The translations under genes were made by a program, and so were the position numbers. 64,000 nt of DNA, taken from the NCBI RefSeq assembly GCF_000004195.4, contig NC_030679.2, positions 15,184,712-15,248,711 of the forward strand. The letters run 5' to 3'. The DNA comes from Xenopus tropicalis (Eukaryota; Chordata; Amphibia; Anura; Pipidae). Shown in pieces: positions 39,450 to 51,630 of this stretch. The notes below the pieces were generated by a model. That model saw only the letters and a program-made list of their open reading frames with translations. It was not told where the DNA came from and did no database searches. Position 1 is the first letter of the stretch, and each line of letters starts with the position of its first letter.

Positions 39450-40262
39450 TGTTCCTTTTTATGGTGTACTTTTTTTTTTTTTTTTTTTTTTTAACTGTTT
39501 ACATAGCAAATTTACTCTACTATCTAAACATTTTTATTGTTAAAACAACAAATGTATGGTTTTTAGTTGTAATATTGGTGTGTGGTAGCCAACGCAGTGC
39601 ATTGTGAGCAGGTGTGACTAAAGTTTATTAGAGCACAAGTAGCATGACTGTGGCACCCTGGGAAGTGAGGAATATGGCTAGCCCCACACAAAGTTTAAAA
39701 AATAAATCGCTTCTCCAGCAGAATCATACATTGATGTTTTTTTTTAACTGATGCTTTTTGAAAAACAAACATGTTTTACCATGTATAATCACCTTAAGAC
39801 ATTCTTCATTAACATATTGAAAGTACTTCCTTTATAGTTACTCCTTTTCACAATTAGGTTGCAAAAAGGGATAATGAGAGGTAATGAATTGGTGAATTAA
39901 GTTATAGAATGGCCAGTTTCTTAGAAAATTGTCAGTCAAGTCATCATTTTATAGTTAAAGATATAGCTTCTCTTTGCCACTTTCCAGCCTCCAAATGGGG
40001 AGCCCAGCATCCAGAGAACTATTGCTCAGAGGCTACAGTTTTATTGTTACATTTCTTACTAATATTTCTTTTTCAGACCCACTTCCTTTCATTTTCTGTC
40101 TCCCATTTAATCCACTACCTGGTTGCTAGGGTAAACTGTACTGTAGCAACCAGATAGTTGCTAAAATTCCAAACTAAGAGCTGCTGAACAAAATACACAC
40201 AATAGGCCAATTGCAAGTTGCCTCAGAATATCACTGCATTAAAGATCAACTACCCCTTTAAG
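39450..40262. repeat. Two T2-type MITE remnants
   Basis: About 39450-39790 matches the 14764-15386 family ('actgtttacatagcaaat' and 'agcatgactgtggcaccctg'), with a long T run at 39470-39492. About 39850-40262 is a separate T2 copy ending 'caactacccctttaa', with 'gttgctagggtaaactgta' shared with the copies at 53290-53886 and 1480-1848. Neither has both termini. Confidence 0.55.
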
Positions 40263-42170
40263 AAGGTCACCAGGTTTATCCATTTTAAAAGCAAACATTT
40301 AAGGTTGCCTGCTACCTCACCCATAACAGACAGCCGTATGGCTCATTAGCAAGGTATATAGGTGCATATCACATGCTGCAGTGCATATAGGTGCTGATCA
40401 GAGATCAGTCTGCAGCATGAATCTAGATTGTTTGCTCAGTAACAAAGCAAGATGTGGACATAGATATATTATATATACACACATATACATTATAATACAC
40501 ATTTATACACGCATATTTTGCAGTGAGCCGGCAAGTTTATGGTTTTACAGTTTAGAAGTCTTGGCACATAAAAGGGTGATTATGCTGCTGTGTTTACACA
40601 AGCCTGCACTGCAGTCTGAGCCAGGAATATGCTGGGATCTGTGAAATATTCTCTTAATATCTCCATATAAAATCACTGCCCCAGGGGTGAGAGAGACAGG
40701 GAGGAAGGGTATAAAAATTGAATAGGTCTAAAACAGGAATATGCAAATTTGTAGGATTCTAGGGGGAAAAAAAAAAAAAAGTGGTTAGCTTTCATTTTAT
40801 AGTGTGATGGTCAGACACAAGTGTTCTGTTTGGTTTTTCTGAACTAGAACTCTGCAAGGTTTATGCAAACTCACTGCATACTTTATTAATTTATTACCTT
40901 GCCAGTAAATTTCAGTATGTTGTAGAATGTGCCAGAACAGCTTTTCATTTTTTTTTTTTTTTTCCTTCTTTAAAATAGTTTTTTGAATTGCCGAATTCTA
41001 GCTTTCACTAGAATCGGGGGTGGGAAGGCTCATTGACATTGGCAAACAATTGGCACTACTATTTACGCCTTGTCTTTTGACCCCCATATTTATATTCCAA
41101 TCTCTCATACAAACCACTGCCCAGTTCCTAGGGTAAATTGAGCCCTAGCAACCAATACCAGTCTGGAAAACTGCTAACTAAAAATCTAACTAACATTAGA
41201 CCAATTGCAAATATTCCTAGAATAATCAGTGTGCATCATGCTAACAGTTAAGTAAAATTAACCTGTTTTAAGCAGCTTTAAATGGTCTTTGTTGGTTCTT
41301 TATGTATGCTTCAGCATTTGTTCTACCCATTTCCTATTTTCAGGTGCCCTGGCAACTAAAAAAAAAAAACATGTTAGGTTTAGATTTTTTTGCATCTCTT
41401 TTAGATGCCCCACGAGTAAATTCTGGCTTACAAAGAGCTACCTGGTTACTGGGGTAAATACACCCTAGCAACCTGCTGAAATTTTAAGCCCAAGACTCAC
41501 AATATTTCATAAGCCACAATAAAAATGAGCAGTGGCAAGTGGTCTTACAATAATGTTGACTACTACTATAAAAGGACATGTCAATGTTAAGATAAACTGC
41601 TTAAAAAAAAACCTGTAAGGATTAGTAGTTAAAGTTCAATTACGGTTAAAAAAAAAAAAAAAAAAAAAGTAGACGTACCAGTGAATCAAGCCCAACCACC
41701 TCTCACCCCTTTTGAAACCAGACATTAAGAGGTATTTTTAGTGTATTTATAAAATGGTGAACTCTTAACATTCACCCATTGATAAATATGCTTCTAAAAT
41801 CCCATAGTAATGAATAAAAAGTGGGCAAATGTTTCTGCGTTAACCTCTAATCCCACATAATAAAGTGCCCCTAACACAGCATTATGCCAGAATCGCATCC
41901 TAACAAAACAGATTAAAAAAAAAAATATATAAAAAAAAAAGTTTAACCTATGCATGTTAAAGAGATTTGGAGACAGTGGTGAAATATCCCAAACTACCCA
42001 TGCTGCGGTTTTAAAATAAAGCCCTCAGAAACTGCTGTGTAATGGTGACGCATGGTTTTCATTAAAGGCCATAGAAGGCAACACAAACTGTGGTCATTAT
42101 TTGCCTGCCATTAGTTTAAAGGAAAACTGAAAGCATACCAAAGCAGTGTAGATATGCTGCACATTATGGT
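40263..42170. other. No gene seen
   Basis: AT-rich sequence with several A or T homopolymer runs (around 40771-40785, 40948-40963 and 41648-41668). A 'caaccaataccagtctgg'-type block near 41150 suggests T2 MITE debris. No exon is supported. Confidence 0.4.
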
Positions 42171-42175
42171 TTGGT

Positions 42176-42655
42176 GTTGTGTACCAGCCCAAGGCCCCCA
42201 CAGCCCTTTAGCAGGGGGAAAATCTGCGTCTAAAGATGCCCCCAGTAGCTCCCCATCTACTTTTCTGCCCATTCCTAGCCCATGCGCTGTGCCAATCAGT
42301 TCCCTCATCTTAGGAAACTACTCACAAAATATATATTATATTATATTAGTACATAATAGTCTTTATACAAAGCTGGTTAACAGATTTTGATTCAAATGAC
42401 ACAGCATCTAGAAAGCAATGCAATTTTGATCAGAGTTTAATAGTTATCCCTGTAGCATCAGTTTCAAGGACAGACTAACCTCATTTTTCACTTGATGATT
42501 TCTGACGAACCCTAAGCTTAGCCTCTTAGCAGCCCCAAGCACAATGGGCATGAGCAGTGCCACTGACACACAAAAGCTGGCCTAACAAGATCGGAGATGG
42601 GGAGCTGTTGGGCACAAGAGTTGAAGGCCAGGATCATTAGACTGGTACAGTAATT
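42176..42655. repeat. Dispersed repeat with inverted ends
   Basis: The left part ('gtaccagcccaaggcccc', 'agtagctccccatct') recurs at 18957-19060, and the right part ('agatggggagctgttggg') recurs near 16576. The left 'agtagctccccatct' and right 'agatggggagct' are complementary, so the element is probably a fold-back DNA transposon of unknown class. Confidence 0.5.
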
Positions 42656-42659
42656 TCAG

Positions 42660-44080
42660 CATATAAAATACAGCATTTCCAGCCATATTCCTATTTATTT
42701 TACATTTAAAGACACCTCAATAGACTTTACCCATTATAACAACGGGCCACAAAATATCCAGTATTTATAAAGTCACATGAAATCAGAACACACAACACTA
42801 GCCACCATTAAATGATGCTGTTAAGAAATGGGCCCTAAAGGCATTACAGTGAGTGTTCCATCCATGTGGGTTTTGTATAAAACCCAAAAAGCAAAATGGA
42901 GCTGTGGTTAACATACCAGCCAACCCATGTAGTCATATAAACACCACTGTTTTATTAATCTGCTGTTAAACATTTAATACCAGTGATATAACAAGATATT
43001 ACTGGGCCCAAGAACAAAATCTTTGTTCCTACTTATCAAGGCCTTTGGGAACATTTCTGGTTTTATAAACATTTCTGGTTTTATAAACATGCTTGAACAT
43101 TATACCCCCCACCCTACATCAACACTGTCAGGTATAAGTCTTCTTTCAAATTTATTTTTCTTTCAAACTATCCTTGCAACAGACAAGCCCCTCTTCTTAA
43201 TTCTATCCCCCAGTACCCAGAATTTCCAAAACCACCACCAATTCCCACTCACCCAACTGATGTCAAACTTCTGCACAGAGCAAGCACAGGCAGATACTGC
43301 CATCACATGTATTTATCTAGCAAGATACCTCATTATCATCCAATTAAACCCAATTTATCAATTATATACAGCATATCCCTGTTTTTGTTTTTTAACTCAG
43401 CACAGCCATTCTCTGATGTCTGTTTTTCTGCTTAAAATGTTTTTGGAGTCTATGGATAAGTAGAACAAAGCGCAAAGGGTCAGTGTCTGCATTTGTGGGA
43501 GGGCAAGGTTACCGGCAGCCCCAGGTAATGAGATGTTTGGGAGCAATTAGCTGGCTCTGGGTCACCTTGGCCTGTGCAACAGGTTGGGTCTGACATTTCA
43601 TTGGGAGTTATTGTAACTTTCCCTAGCACTGCATATACGTTCATTATACAGTTAGATTGAAAGGATCATGATTTCACCCAAGATGAACTGAAGTTCCCTT
43701 CAGTGCTGGCTGCTTATAAAATAGGCCAATGGCAGGTTCCAACGGGTTCCTTTGCTGAATGGCAGAATGATTTACTTAATAGCTTGCCAGAGTTAAGGGC
43801 AAGGTGTCATCATGTTAGCATAAAAACAAGAGTTAATTGCAGCCCCGAAGGTAAACTGTGCAGCCCATACCTTTAACCAAGGGCATTCTGGAAAAACACA
43901 CTATACAGGAAATCACAGGTTAAACTTATAGTGGTTATGTGGTTACATGCTAGTAGCACAATGTAATGTATTTATCTGTTAATATTAATATTATATGTCC
44001 TTTTATTTATATAGCACAAACATATTCTGCAGTGTATTACAGGTATTATACATTTTTCCCTCTCCCAGTGGAGCTTACAA
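42660..44080. other. No gene seen
   Basis: A 146-codon open frame at 43023-43463 has no recognised motif, no clear splice context and a composition expected by chance. A 20-bp direct tandem repeat ('aacatttctggttttataaa') lies at about 43050-43090. Confidence 0.4.
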
Positions 44081-44084
44081 TCTA

Positions 44085-44270
44085 AGGTCACATTCACATA
44101 CATATTTTGTAGATTGTAAGCTCTTTTGGGCAGGGCCCTCTTCACCTCTTGTATCGGTTATTGATTGCTTTATATGTTAATCTGTATGTCCAATGTATGT
44201 AACCCACTTATTGTACAGCGCTGCGGAATATGTTGGCGCTTTATAAATAAATGTTAATGTAATGTAATGT
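44085..44270 (+). repeat. LINE-type 3' tail
   Basis: Contains 'gattgtaagctcttttgggc', 'tgtacagcgctgcggaatat' and 'ggcgctttataaataa', ending in short TAATG repeats. This tail is common in frog genomes and is related to 21215-21350. It is 5'-truncated and noncoding. Confidence 0.65.
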
Positions 44271-44344
44271 AAATACTAGGGCCAATTTCATAAGAAGCCA
44301 GTTAACCTGCCTGTATATTTGTGTGGGAAACAGAGTACCTGGAG

Positions 44345-46200
44345 GAAACCCACTGGGAGAACATACATACTCCTTTGGCGGATTTTTTTGCAAAACGAAT
44401 GAAAAAATTTGCCGCACATCCAAAAATTGTCGCCCACGCCAATTGTCGTGGCTAAAATTTTTTTTTTTGACACGCGTCATTTTCACCCTTTTGCAAATTT
44501 TTCACCGTTTCGCAAATCTTTTGAAAGATTTGCAAATTTTACAGTGAAGCAAAACAGGACAGATTCACTCATCACTACTAACCCATATTAATAATACAAG
44601 CATGCTAAACAAACATTGCAATAAATTACTATAAATATATACAATTACAATAGGCTAAGGGAAACAGGAGGAAAAAGGCCACTGCCGATTGAGCTTACAG
44701 TAGCAATGACAGTGATAGCAGTGTAAAATGTATTATTACAGGGCAAGATCATCTCTAAGTAAAAGTATGACCTTATTCTAAGCACTCTTTCAACTAGTCT
44801 TCATTTTTCATTGTTTATAAAGGATATAAGTGAAGTTCTCCTCTGACAAACTGTGGTGAAGATTCATAACATGCCCTGTTGCTGTCAAAATGATCACATT
44901 ACATGGGTGCCCATTTATCAATGTACAATTGGTTACGAATAGAAAAAAATTAGTATTTTTTCTAACTTTTAGAACTGTGCGTATTTTCGGCAACTTTTTC
45001 GTAATTTGCGCACCAAAATCGTATTTGAGTACAAAAGTTTTGTAATTCATTCAAGCTTCGGTATCGTGACTTTCCTTTGGCCATTTTGGAACTGCAGAGT
45101 GCCATTGGGCCCTATGGGAGGCTTCCAAAATCATGCACTTAAGGTTCAAAGTCAGAAAGGTTTTCACGCCGCTTACGATCGTTCAGATACGGAAATTTCA
45201 TAACTTTCCGATCATACCACGATATTTTCGTACAAGCACGACGCGACTTTTCGCAAAATTAACGCACATCAGAAATTTTCGTATTTAATGCAAATTGTCG
45301 CAAAGCGTACCCATAATTCAGACTTTAATGAATCGGCCCCATAAAGTGGATATGATACCTCTTTAAAGGGCAAGTAAAGCCTATTATAAATATTGTCATG
45401 AAGAGGACCTGGAAACTGAAGATGCTAAGAGCTCCTTACCATAAGTCAAGTCAGAGTATAGACTATAGTTGGGGGTCAAGGTGCCCGAAATGCCAAGAAA
45501 GGGGTGATATTTAGGTTAATTATGGGAGGTTCAAAGAGAAGTAAGCGAGCAGATGATTTGTTACACAGCCTAAGTAGGTGCACAAAGGTGCCAGTGAGCA
45601 TGTGTATCAAGTATCCTAGAGTAACCATGAATCCTGGTTACTACTGTTAAGCATTAACTGGAGGACCAATATGTGGTAAAAAAAACATTAGTGCATAAAT
45701 CTATTCTAAAACTGCTGATAGTGTAATGGAGAAAGTGTGCTTTTATAGAAGGCATTGGATCCACCTAGCTGAGTTGATGTCCTAACAGATGTCCTGAAGT
45801 AAAGCAGCTCTGGTATTGTAATTAAAGGACAACTTAAGCACCATGTAAATATTTATACCAAAAGAAGCATCTCCTGGAGTACTGTAGGCGAGCACTGTAA
45901 TGTTGGTGACTGGATTGCTAGTGATTAGCACCTACGGACATTATGCTGGATATGTAATGAATGCCAACTATTATAGAGGCCTGTAGTGCCAATGTGCTTT
46001 GCTATTGGCCCAATCCTCTGCACCTCACACTTGTTTTACTTAAGAGGGTTAACAAGTCTAATTTAAAATTTTAATATTTCCTTTCTTTGAGATATCAGCA
46101 AAGTTTTCCATAAGGGAAAACTTTCCAATAAGTGACCCCTGTAGCCCTGTGGTAAGGGACATCTCATATACTCACTAAAGAATCCATACGAGGGCCATAT
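44345..46200. repeat. Degraded DNA-element remnants, no gene
   Basis: At about 44380-44570 a block contains inverted 'ttttgcaaaacg'/'cgtttcgcaaatc'-type text. At 44900-45345 a second block runs from 'cccatttatcaatgtacaat' to 'tttaatgaatcggcccc', with 'tttcgta'/'tacgaaa' repeats, again palindrome-like. A T2-like end (TTTAAAGGGCAAGTAAAG) is near 45362. No open frame here is convincing. Confidence 0.4.
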
Positions 46201-46236
46201 ACATCTATATGTCTGGGAATCATGAAAGGCACTAAA

Positions 46237-46616
46237 CCCACAAAAACCCTGCACACCAGAAAAAACTTTCCCAGGGAGGTATTTATAATTTAAAAAAACA
46301 TTTTATTCATTTAAACATGATACAGAAAAAAGAATCAAATTTCAAACATTGTATATCCATCAAAAAGCTCTCTTGACAAAGGCGTTTGAGCCGAAACGTT
46401 GGGGTATTCTCTCATCCAGAGTATCTGCCTTCATATCTTGTTCATATCTTAATCAGTTATTACACTGGGGGTATGTATTTTCTTGCTTTTTGATGGATAT
46501 ACAATGTTTGAAGTTTGATACTTTTTTCTGTATCATGTTTAAATGAATAAAATGTTTTTTTAAATTATAAATACCTCCCTGGGGAAGTTTTTTCTGGTGT
46601 GCAGGGTTTTTGTGGG
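46237..46616. repeat. Long fold-back with 131-bp arms, Penelope-type tail
   Basis: Arms 46237-46367 and 46486-46616 are complementary with only a few differences, separated by a 118-bp loop. The loop starts with TTGACAAAGGCGTTTGAGCC then GAAACGTTGGGG (46373-46404), a hairpin motif also found near 57101, 60871 and 61577. Inverted, pseudo-LTR-like ends are typical of Penelope-like element debris, which is the best guess. Confidence 0.75.
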
Positions 46617-46636
46617 GTATTGTGGATGTGTATAGT

Positions 46637-47670
46637 CCTCTTAGAATAGAATATATCTTTTAAGTAGAATAGAATATATCTTTATTGTCATTGTCACATA
46701 GTAAACAACGAGATTTAAAAGAAGCAAGCAACAACTCAAAGCAGTGGCATAGTAAAAGATAATATCAGTCTACTGTTACATATTTAAAGCCATAATTGCT
46801 CTTGGATAAAAGCTGTCTCTCAGACGATTAGTTCTGGCTTTAAATGCTCTATATCTCTTCCCTGATGGCAAGAGCTGGAAGAGACAGTGGCCAGGATGAG
46901 TTGGGTCGTGTGCAATGCCCAGAGCTTTTTTCCGGCAACGGGAGATGTAAATGTGTTCCAGGGTTGGGAGCGGACAATCAATTATCTTCTCTGCAGATCT
47001 AACAACCCTCTGAAGTGCCTTAACCTCTTTGGAGGTGCAGGCACCGAACCACACACATAGTCCATACGTAAGTATGCTCTCGATGGAACAGTGATAAAAG
47101 GCAAGAAGAAGATTTTTAGGTAGATGGTTTTTCCTCAGAACTCTCAGAAAGTACAGTCTTTGCTGCGCTTTCTTTAACAGCCCCTTAGTGTTTACACTCC
47201 ATGTCAGATCATCCTCCAACTCCATTCCTAGGAATTTAAACACTGAAACCCTCTCCACCTGCATTTTATCAATGATGAGTGGTTCAACGTTGGTCTTTTT
47301 TTCCCTAAAATCAATGACCAGTTCCTTGGTTTTTTCAATGTTCAGGAGCAGGTTATTGTCTTTACACCACTCTGACAGCCGTTCCACTTCATCCCTGTAG
47401 TCCATCTCACTCTCTTTTCCAGAGATAAGTCCGATCACCGTAGTATCATCCGCAAACTTAATGATTTTATTTCCAGAGTGTGTAGGAACACAATCATATG
47501 TGTATAAGGTATATAATAGCGGACTTAATACACAACCCTGGGGTGAGCCGGTGCTTAAGCATAGAGCGTTTGAGATGTGTGAGCCCAGTCTAACCCTCTG
47601 AGAGCGACCGGACAAAAAGTCCAAGATCCAGCTACACGTAAGAGATGGAAGACCCAAAACTGCCAATTAT
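46637..47670 (-). mobile_element. Rex1-like LINE, 5'-truncated
   Basis: The reverse transcriptase C-terminal half lies on the minus strand, and the 3' UTR ends in 'ctttattgtcattgtcacat' complement text. Two terminal copies of an 'agaatagaatatatcttt' repeat (46641-46682) mark the 3' end. The left (5') limit near 47670 follows an in-frame TAA. Confidence 0.8.
46776..47666 (-). CDS. Rex1-like reverse transcriptase fragment
   Basis: An open frame of about 296 codons on the minus strand. It has TGSPQGCVLSPLLYTLYT and the catalytic FADD (residues 71-74), then FLGMELEDDLTW and a C-terminal region ending KARTNRLRDSFYPRAIMALN, typical of Rex1/CR1-group LINEs. The first codon of the frame is TTG directly after TAA at the truncation point, so the endonuclease and the first half of the RT are missing. 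It is a dead-on-arrival copy but without internal stops, so fairly young. Confidence 0.85.
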   Translation of the reverse strand: MAVLGLPSLTCSWILDFLSGRSQRVRLGSHISNALCLSTGSPQGCVLSPLLYTLYTYDCVPTHSGNKIIKFADDTTVIGLISGKESEMDYRDEVERLSEWCKDNNLLLNIEKTKELVIDFREKKTNVEPLIIDKMQVERVSVFKFLGMELEDDLTWSVNTKGLLKKAQQRLYFLRVLRKNHLPKNLLLAFYHCSIESILTYGLCVWFGACTSKEVKALQRVVRSAEKIIDCPLPTLEHIYISRCRKKALGIAHDPTHPGHCLFQLLPSGKRYRAFKARTNRLRDSFYPRAIMALNM

Positions 47671-47792
47671 GGGGGGATTATTAAAACCCTAGCACCTGGA
47701 TATTTTATACTTTGTTTTTTTGTATATATAATTTTTTGGCAAGGATATTCTAGCCAGGAGTGGCCTCCATTTCTCTAAATCATAAAAGGCTT

Positions 47793-47848
47793 TATCAGTG
47801 CTCACATTTGGCCAAATACACTATCAGTGCTCACATTTGGCCAAATAC
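47793..47848. repeat. Two-copy tandem repeat
   Basis: A 28-bp unit containing TATCAGTGCTCACATTTGG occurs twice in a row with one base difference. The neighbourhood (47700-48200) is otherwise noncoding; another short tandem duplication ('tttgctcatagcctgtag') is at 48208-48243. Confidence 0.8.
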
Positions 47849-48898
47849 AGAACAGAGCCAGGATTTAGGTTCATTTAATTTAGAGTTCACCAGCAGTTTT
47901 ATCATTCCAAGACTTTATGATGTTGTTGGAATGACAATTTCTGTGAATAAGTAGTCTAGGGCATCTGCCAACAACTGGATAATGACCCACCCTATGTATG
48001 TATACGAATACTATACATTCTTTTTTATTTTTCATAATAGTCTGTATAAGGTGATAACGTACAGTTATTACATTATAGGTATTCACTATATTAAGCACAA
48101 TTTGTTTGCTAATAACTTGTACAGAGGGTACCATAAAACTAGTGTAGCATAGGTATTTCCCTGTACTAAGCACAATATAGCAGGAACAGCCCCCTAAGTT
48201 TGCTCATAGCCTGTAGCCCCCTAATTTTGCTCATAGCCTGTAGAGAGAGATCCCATAAAGCTGTCAGCATAGGCATAGGTGTACTCAGCAAGACAGTTTA
48301 GAGTACATGGGACTATATATGATTGGCATAATTTCATGGCCTTTATTTCATAGCCTTTTCTCCTACATAAAACACAATCTGAACTACAGGTTTGGTCTGA
48401 CTGTATGTTACCTGTGGCACATATGGGTTTTCTTTCATCCTCAAGGTATCTGTGCATGCAAAAGAAAGTGTCCCAGTTGCACATCTCAGTTACACTAAAG
48501 TATAAATTCTGCCCCTTGTCTTAAACTGGATAGTCTGGTTTTGGCACTTGCTATCCTGTTCTATATGTTCTATATGTTATGGTGTCAAAGGTCTAAAAAT
48601 TAGGGGGTAAAATACTAGTGTGCCTCAGGGCTGACAGTTTCCCAAAACATGTATAACTGATGAGTGTTTTTTGATCATATATTTTGGAGAAACAGCATGG
48701 CTTATTGGGATACCAGTGAAACTGTAGAAGAAACACTAGTGTGCTTATGAATGAATACAAGTGCAAGGTGCTAGGGGATAAAACAGATTCAAAAGCATAT
48801 AACTTAATAAAGCATAACACGGCTAATGCAAATACATAACTGTATGCACTACTATGCATGTACCAATAGTTTTATTTAACTCCCATACTACTGTATAT

Positions 48899-49016
48899 AG
48901 GGTTGCCACCTTTTCTGGAAAAAATACTTGTCTCCCTATACTTTTATCTTTCTTCCCTTTAAATAACATTGACATCAGGCATCAGGCTGGTAAAATACTG
49001 ACCAGGTGGCAACCCT
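48899..49016. mobile_element. Small TIR element (AGGGTTGCCACCT ends)
   Basis: Perfect 13-bp inverted termini AGGGTTGCCACCT and AGGTGGCAACCCT bound a 118-bp noncoding element. A partial end (AGGGTTGCCATCT) is seen near 60600. The class is unknown. Confidence 0.7.
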
Positions 49017-49498
49017 AGCTGTATGAGACACTTCAGATGGCATAGGTGTACATCTCATTAAGTGAAAGACCATTGTGTGTGTAAGCCGAACCAATGTTTC
49101 CTCCAATGAATCGATGCCCTTAGAGGACAAATTATTATAAACAAAAATAGGACAGATGAGCCAGCCTCTTCTCCTGCCACCCTCTCATGGGGACATTCAG
49201 TAACAAAGGGCAGGATGAAAGACAGAGGTCAAGGAGAGAAGAAAGGCAGAGATAAGGTTACCTTTATTGTAAAAGATCAGGAAAAGAGAACAAATAAAAT
49301 AATACTGGAGAATAAATAATATTAAATATAAATATATTACATGTTTTTTGACAGTGGGTAAATTCTTGGAGTAGATGTGCTGAGGAGCTGAGGTACCAAT
49401 TGGCAGTTTGCCTAGGGTAAAAGAAAACCCTGTTTTATAAATCTATCCAAATATATTGACTGGAGTTCTATTGATAAATGCACTCTCTCTTCTTGCAG

Positions 49499-49785
49499 CG
49501 GAACTTTCTGACTGTTCACCAATCCCATGGAAGACAATAGTATTTTTGATCATTGGACTCCTGGGTGTAGCAGCATTTTCAGTGCTTTGCACTGATGTCT
49601 GGTGAGTCTATCAGTTCAGCCACAAAGCATATATGTAGCTCACTCAATGACGTTGTCATTCTCAGGGAACATAGGGTTTTAGTGCTCTTACCATTTCTAT
49701 CATCTTCTGTTTAACAGGAAAGAGATTAAGAAATAGGAAAAAGAGGAAGAACTGCAAGAGAAATTAAAGAACATGAACATTTTCT
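49499..49785 (+). CDS. Possible exons of an unknown single-pass membrane protein
   Basis: Exon 49499-49601 follows a strong acceptor (ctctcttcttgcag) and ends at gtgagt. Read in its only open phase it gives SDCSPIPWKTIVFLIIGLL, continuing as a hydrophobic span of about 20 residues that ends near VLCTDVW. A second exon, from 49718 (acceptor tgtttaacag) to 49785 (donor gtaagt), continues in phase as WKEIKK and then TAG (49734-49736). After the TAG the same frame reads EKEEELQEKLKNMN, a charged coil-like stretch. Either a short tail-anchored protein ends at KEIKK, or this is a membrane protein with a coiled-coil stalk carrying a nonsense mutation. The upstream exon is unknown (phase 1 required). 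No homolog is recognised. Confidence 0.35.
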
Positions 49786-49983
49786 GTAAGTTAAAGCTGA
49801 GGGTTTTTTTGTATACCCCTCATTGGGTTCTGTGTGGGCTGCCTTTCAGCATAAGTAACATGTTCATATGGCATGTTCGGAATGGCAGGGAGTTGGCATA
49901 GGATTGACAATATTTATAGAGAGTCCACATAAAATTATGTCATTGTATGATTCAGCTGTTAGGAGAACATCTTTTGACTATTA

Positions 49984-50257
49984 GGCTAATGCCACATGTA
50001 GCGTATTCTCAGCAAGCTTAAAAACACTTGCCGAGAATACGCCCCACTATTGTAAAATCCTCCTACTTGTGCCTGTACCGGGAAGCATTGATTATGCTTG
50101 GTTGCCGGCATGCAAAGCTGGTAGGACTTTGCATTTTCGGCAGATATCGGCTGCATGTGGCGGCACCCAAGCGTATTCAATGCTTCCCGGTGCAAGTAGA
50201 AGGATTTTACAGTAGCAGGGCATATTCCCAGCAAGCATATTTTTTGTGGCATTAGCC
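49984..50257. mobile_element. Palindromic MITE D, copy 2
   Basis: Termini GGCTAATGCCACA and TGTGGCATTAGCC, flanked by TTA (49981-49983) and TAA (50258-50260). The interior palindrome centres on 'ttttcggcagatatcggct'. Same family as 23402-23692. Confidence 0.8.
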
Positions 50258-50404
50258 TAAATAATGACTTTAAAGTTCTTCTACAATGTAATGAATATAT
50301 ATAAAAGCATATGGTATTGGTTGCAGGGTAGTGTATATAGTCACTTGAATGTCACTATAAATTGTTGATTCTGTAGAACTGTTGGAGAGCAGGTTTCATT
50401 CAGA

Positions 50405-50405
<1 letters not shown>

Positions 50406-50436
<31 letters not shown>
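50406..50436. repeat. (TTA)n microsatellite
   Basis: About ten TTA trinucleotides in a row. Confidence 0.9.
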
Positions 50437-50438
<2 letters not shown>

Positions 50439-50734
50439 AATAACAATGGCATCCTACAGTTAGTTATCTCTTGCTGTTATGGCAGTCTATACAAATACTC
50501 ATTGCTGATGGGATAATGATACTAGTATTCAGTTTCTTTCATTATGCAGATTTGGACTGCATTCTTAAAAGTAACTACCTTTTTTCATTGAAATGATCAA
50601 AACCCCTATGCTGTAAGTTGCTTAAAACACTGACTATTGTGGTTATTTCTTTTAATATATAAAATTCTATCAAAGGAGATAAAACTCAATTGAAAAAAAT
50701 ATTTTCTTTAGATTTAACAATAACTAGCACTTGC

Positions 50735-50895
50735 ACCCAGGGTCGGACTGAGGGTGCAGGGCCCACCGGGGCTTCTGCCTCAGGGGCCCCTGCACCCGCC
50801 AATGGCCCCTGCTGTCCTGGGGGGTTCAGGTCTGGACTGCTGGGGCCTACCAGGTTTTTTTTCTGATGCACCGATGGCCCAGTCTGATGCTGCTT
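50735..50895. repeat. GC-rich dispersed repeat
   Basis: The text 'gggcccaccggggcttctgc', 'aatggcccctgc' and 'taccaggttttttttctg' matches 23030-23285 and, partly, 61945-62200. Noncoding. Confidence 0.55.
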
Positions 50896-51353
50896 GCACC
50901 AGAAGCCCCTAAACCCATTAGGCTAAAAAAGACCGAGATATTTGCTATATCAGCACAAATAGCAAATATATTACAGATTAAGTCTCCCAACCCTTGGGTC
51001 CAATGATCCCATTTCCCAATAGGAACAGGATTTATATTCTGAAGTGGACAATTGATTTTGAAAGGTTATATTTTAAAGATGCTTCAAATTGAGGTAGAAC
51101 ACATGGTAAGGAAATTGGGTGAGCTATCTCGCCTCATGTGTGCCCACCTTAAGTCAGGTTTGTTGTCTTTAGGATAAGAATGAAAATGACAGGGAAAGTT
51201 GCCTGTATACAGGACTAAGAAGGGTCGCAATTAGCAAGATTCCTTGGGTATGAAAATGTGAAATAGACTGGTGTATGACTATGAAGATTTTCATTCATTC
51301 AGGTCATGGTATATCTAGTATAAGTACATTTAAAGCAACTGGACTTGCTAAGT

Positions 51354-51618
51354 CAGGGATCTCCAATCTTTTTTACCTGTGAGCCACACTGAAATGTATA
51401 AAGAGTTGGGGAGCAACACAAGCATGAAAAATGTTCATCAGGGTGCCAAATAATGGCTGTGAGGTTCTGTTTGGCAGTACAACTGTTTTTTATGCCACCA
51501 AAACTTGCCTCCAATCCAGGAATTCAAAAATAAGCATCTGCTATGTGGCCACTAGGAGCAATATCCAAGGGGTTGGGGAGCAACATGTTGCTCACGAACC
51601 ACTGGTTGGTGATCACTA
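51354..51618. mobile_element. hAT-type MITE E, copy 2, perfect 8-bp duplication
   Basis: Flanked by TGCTAAGT at 51346-51353 and 51619-51626. Ends are CAGGGATCTCCAATC and GGTTGGTGATCACTA. The interior has 'ttggggagcaacacaagcat' and 'gagcaacatgttgctcacga'. Same family as 36352-36655. Confidence 0.88.
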
Positions 51619-51630
51619 TGCTAAGTAATC

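Noticed and set aside
43023..43463. A 146-codon plus-strand open frame
   Set aside because: No known motif, no start context or splice support, and AT-rich composition consistent with chance; it includes a local tandem repeat.
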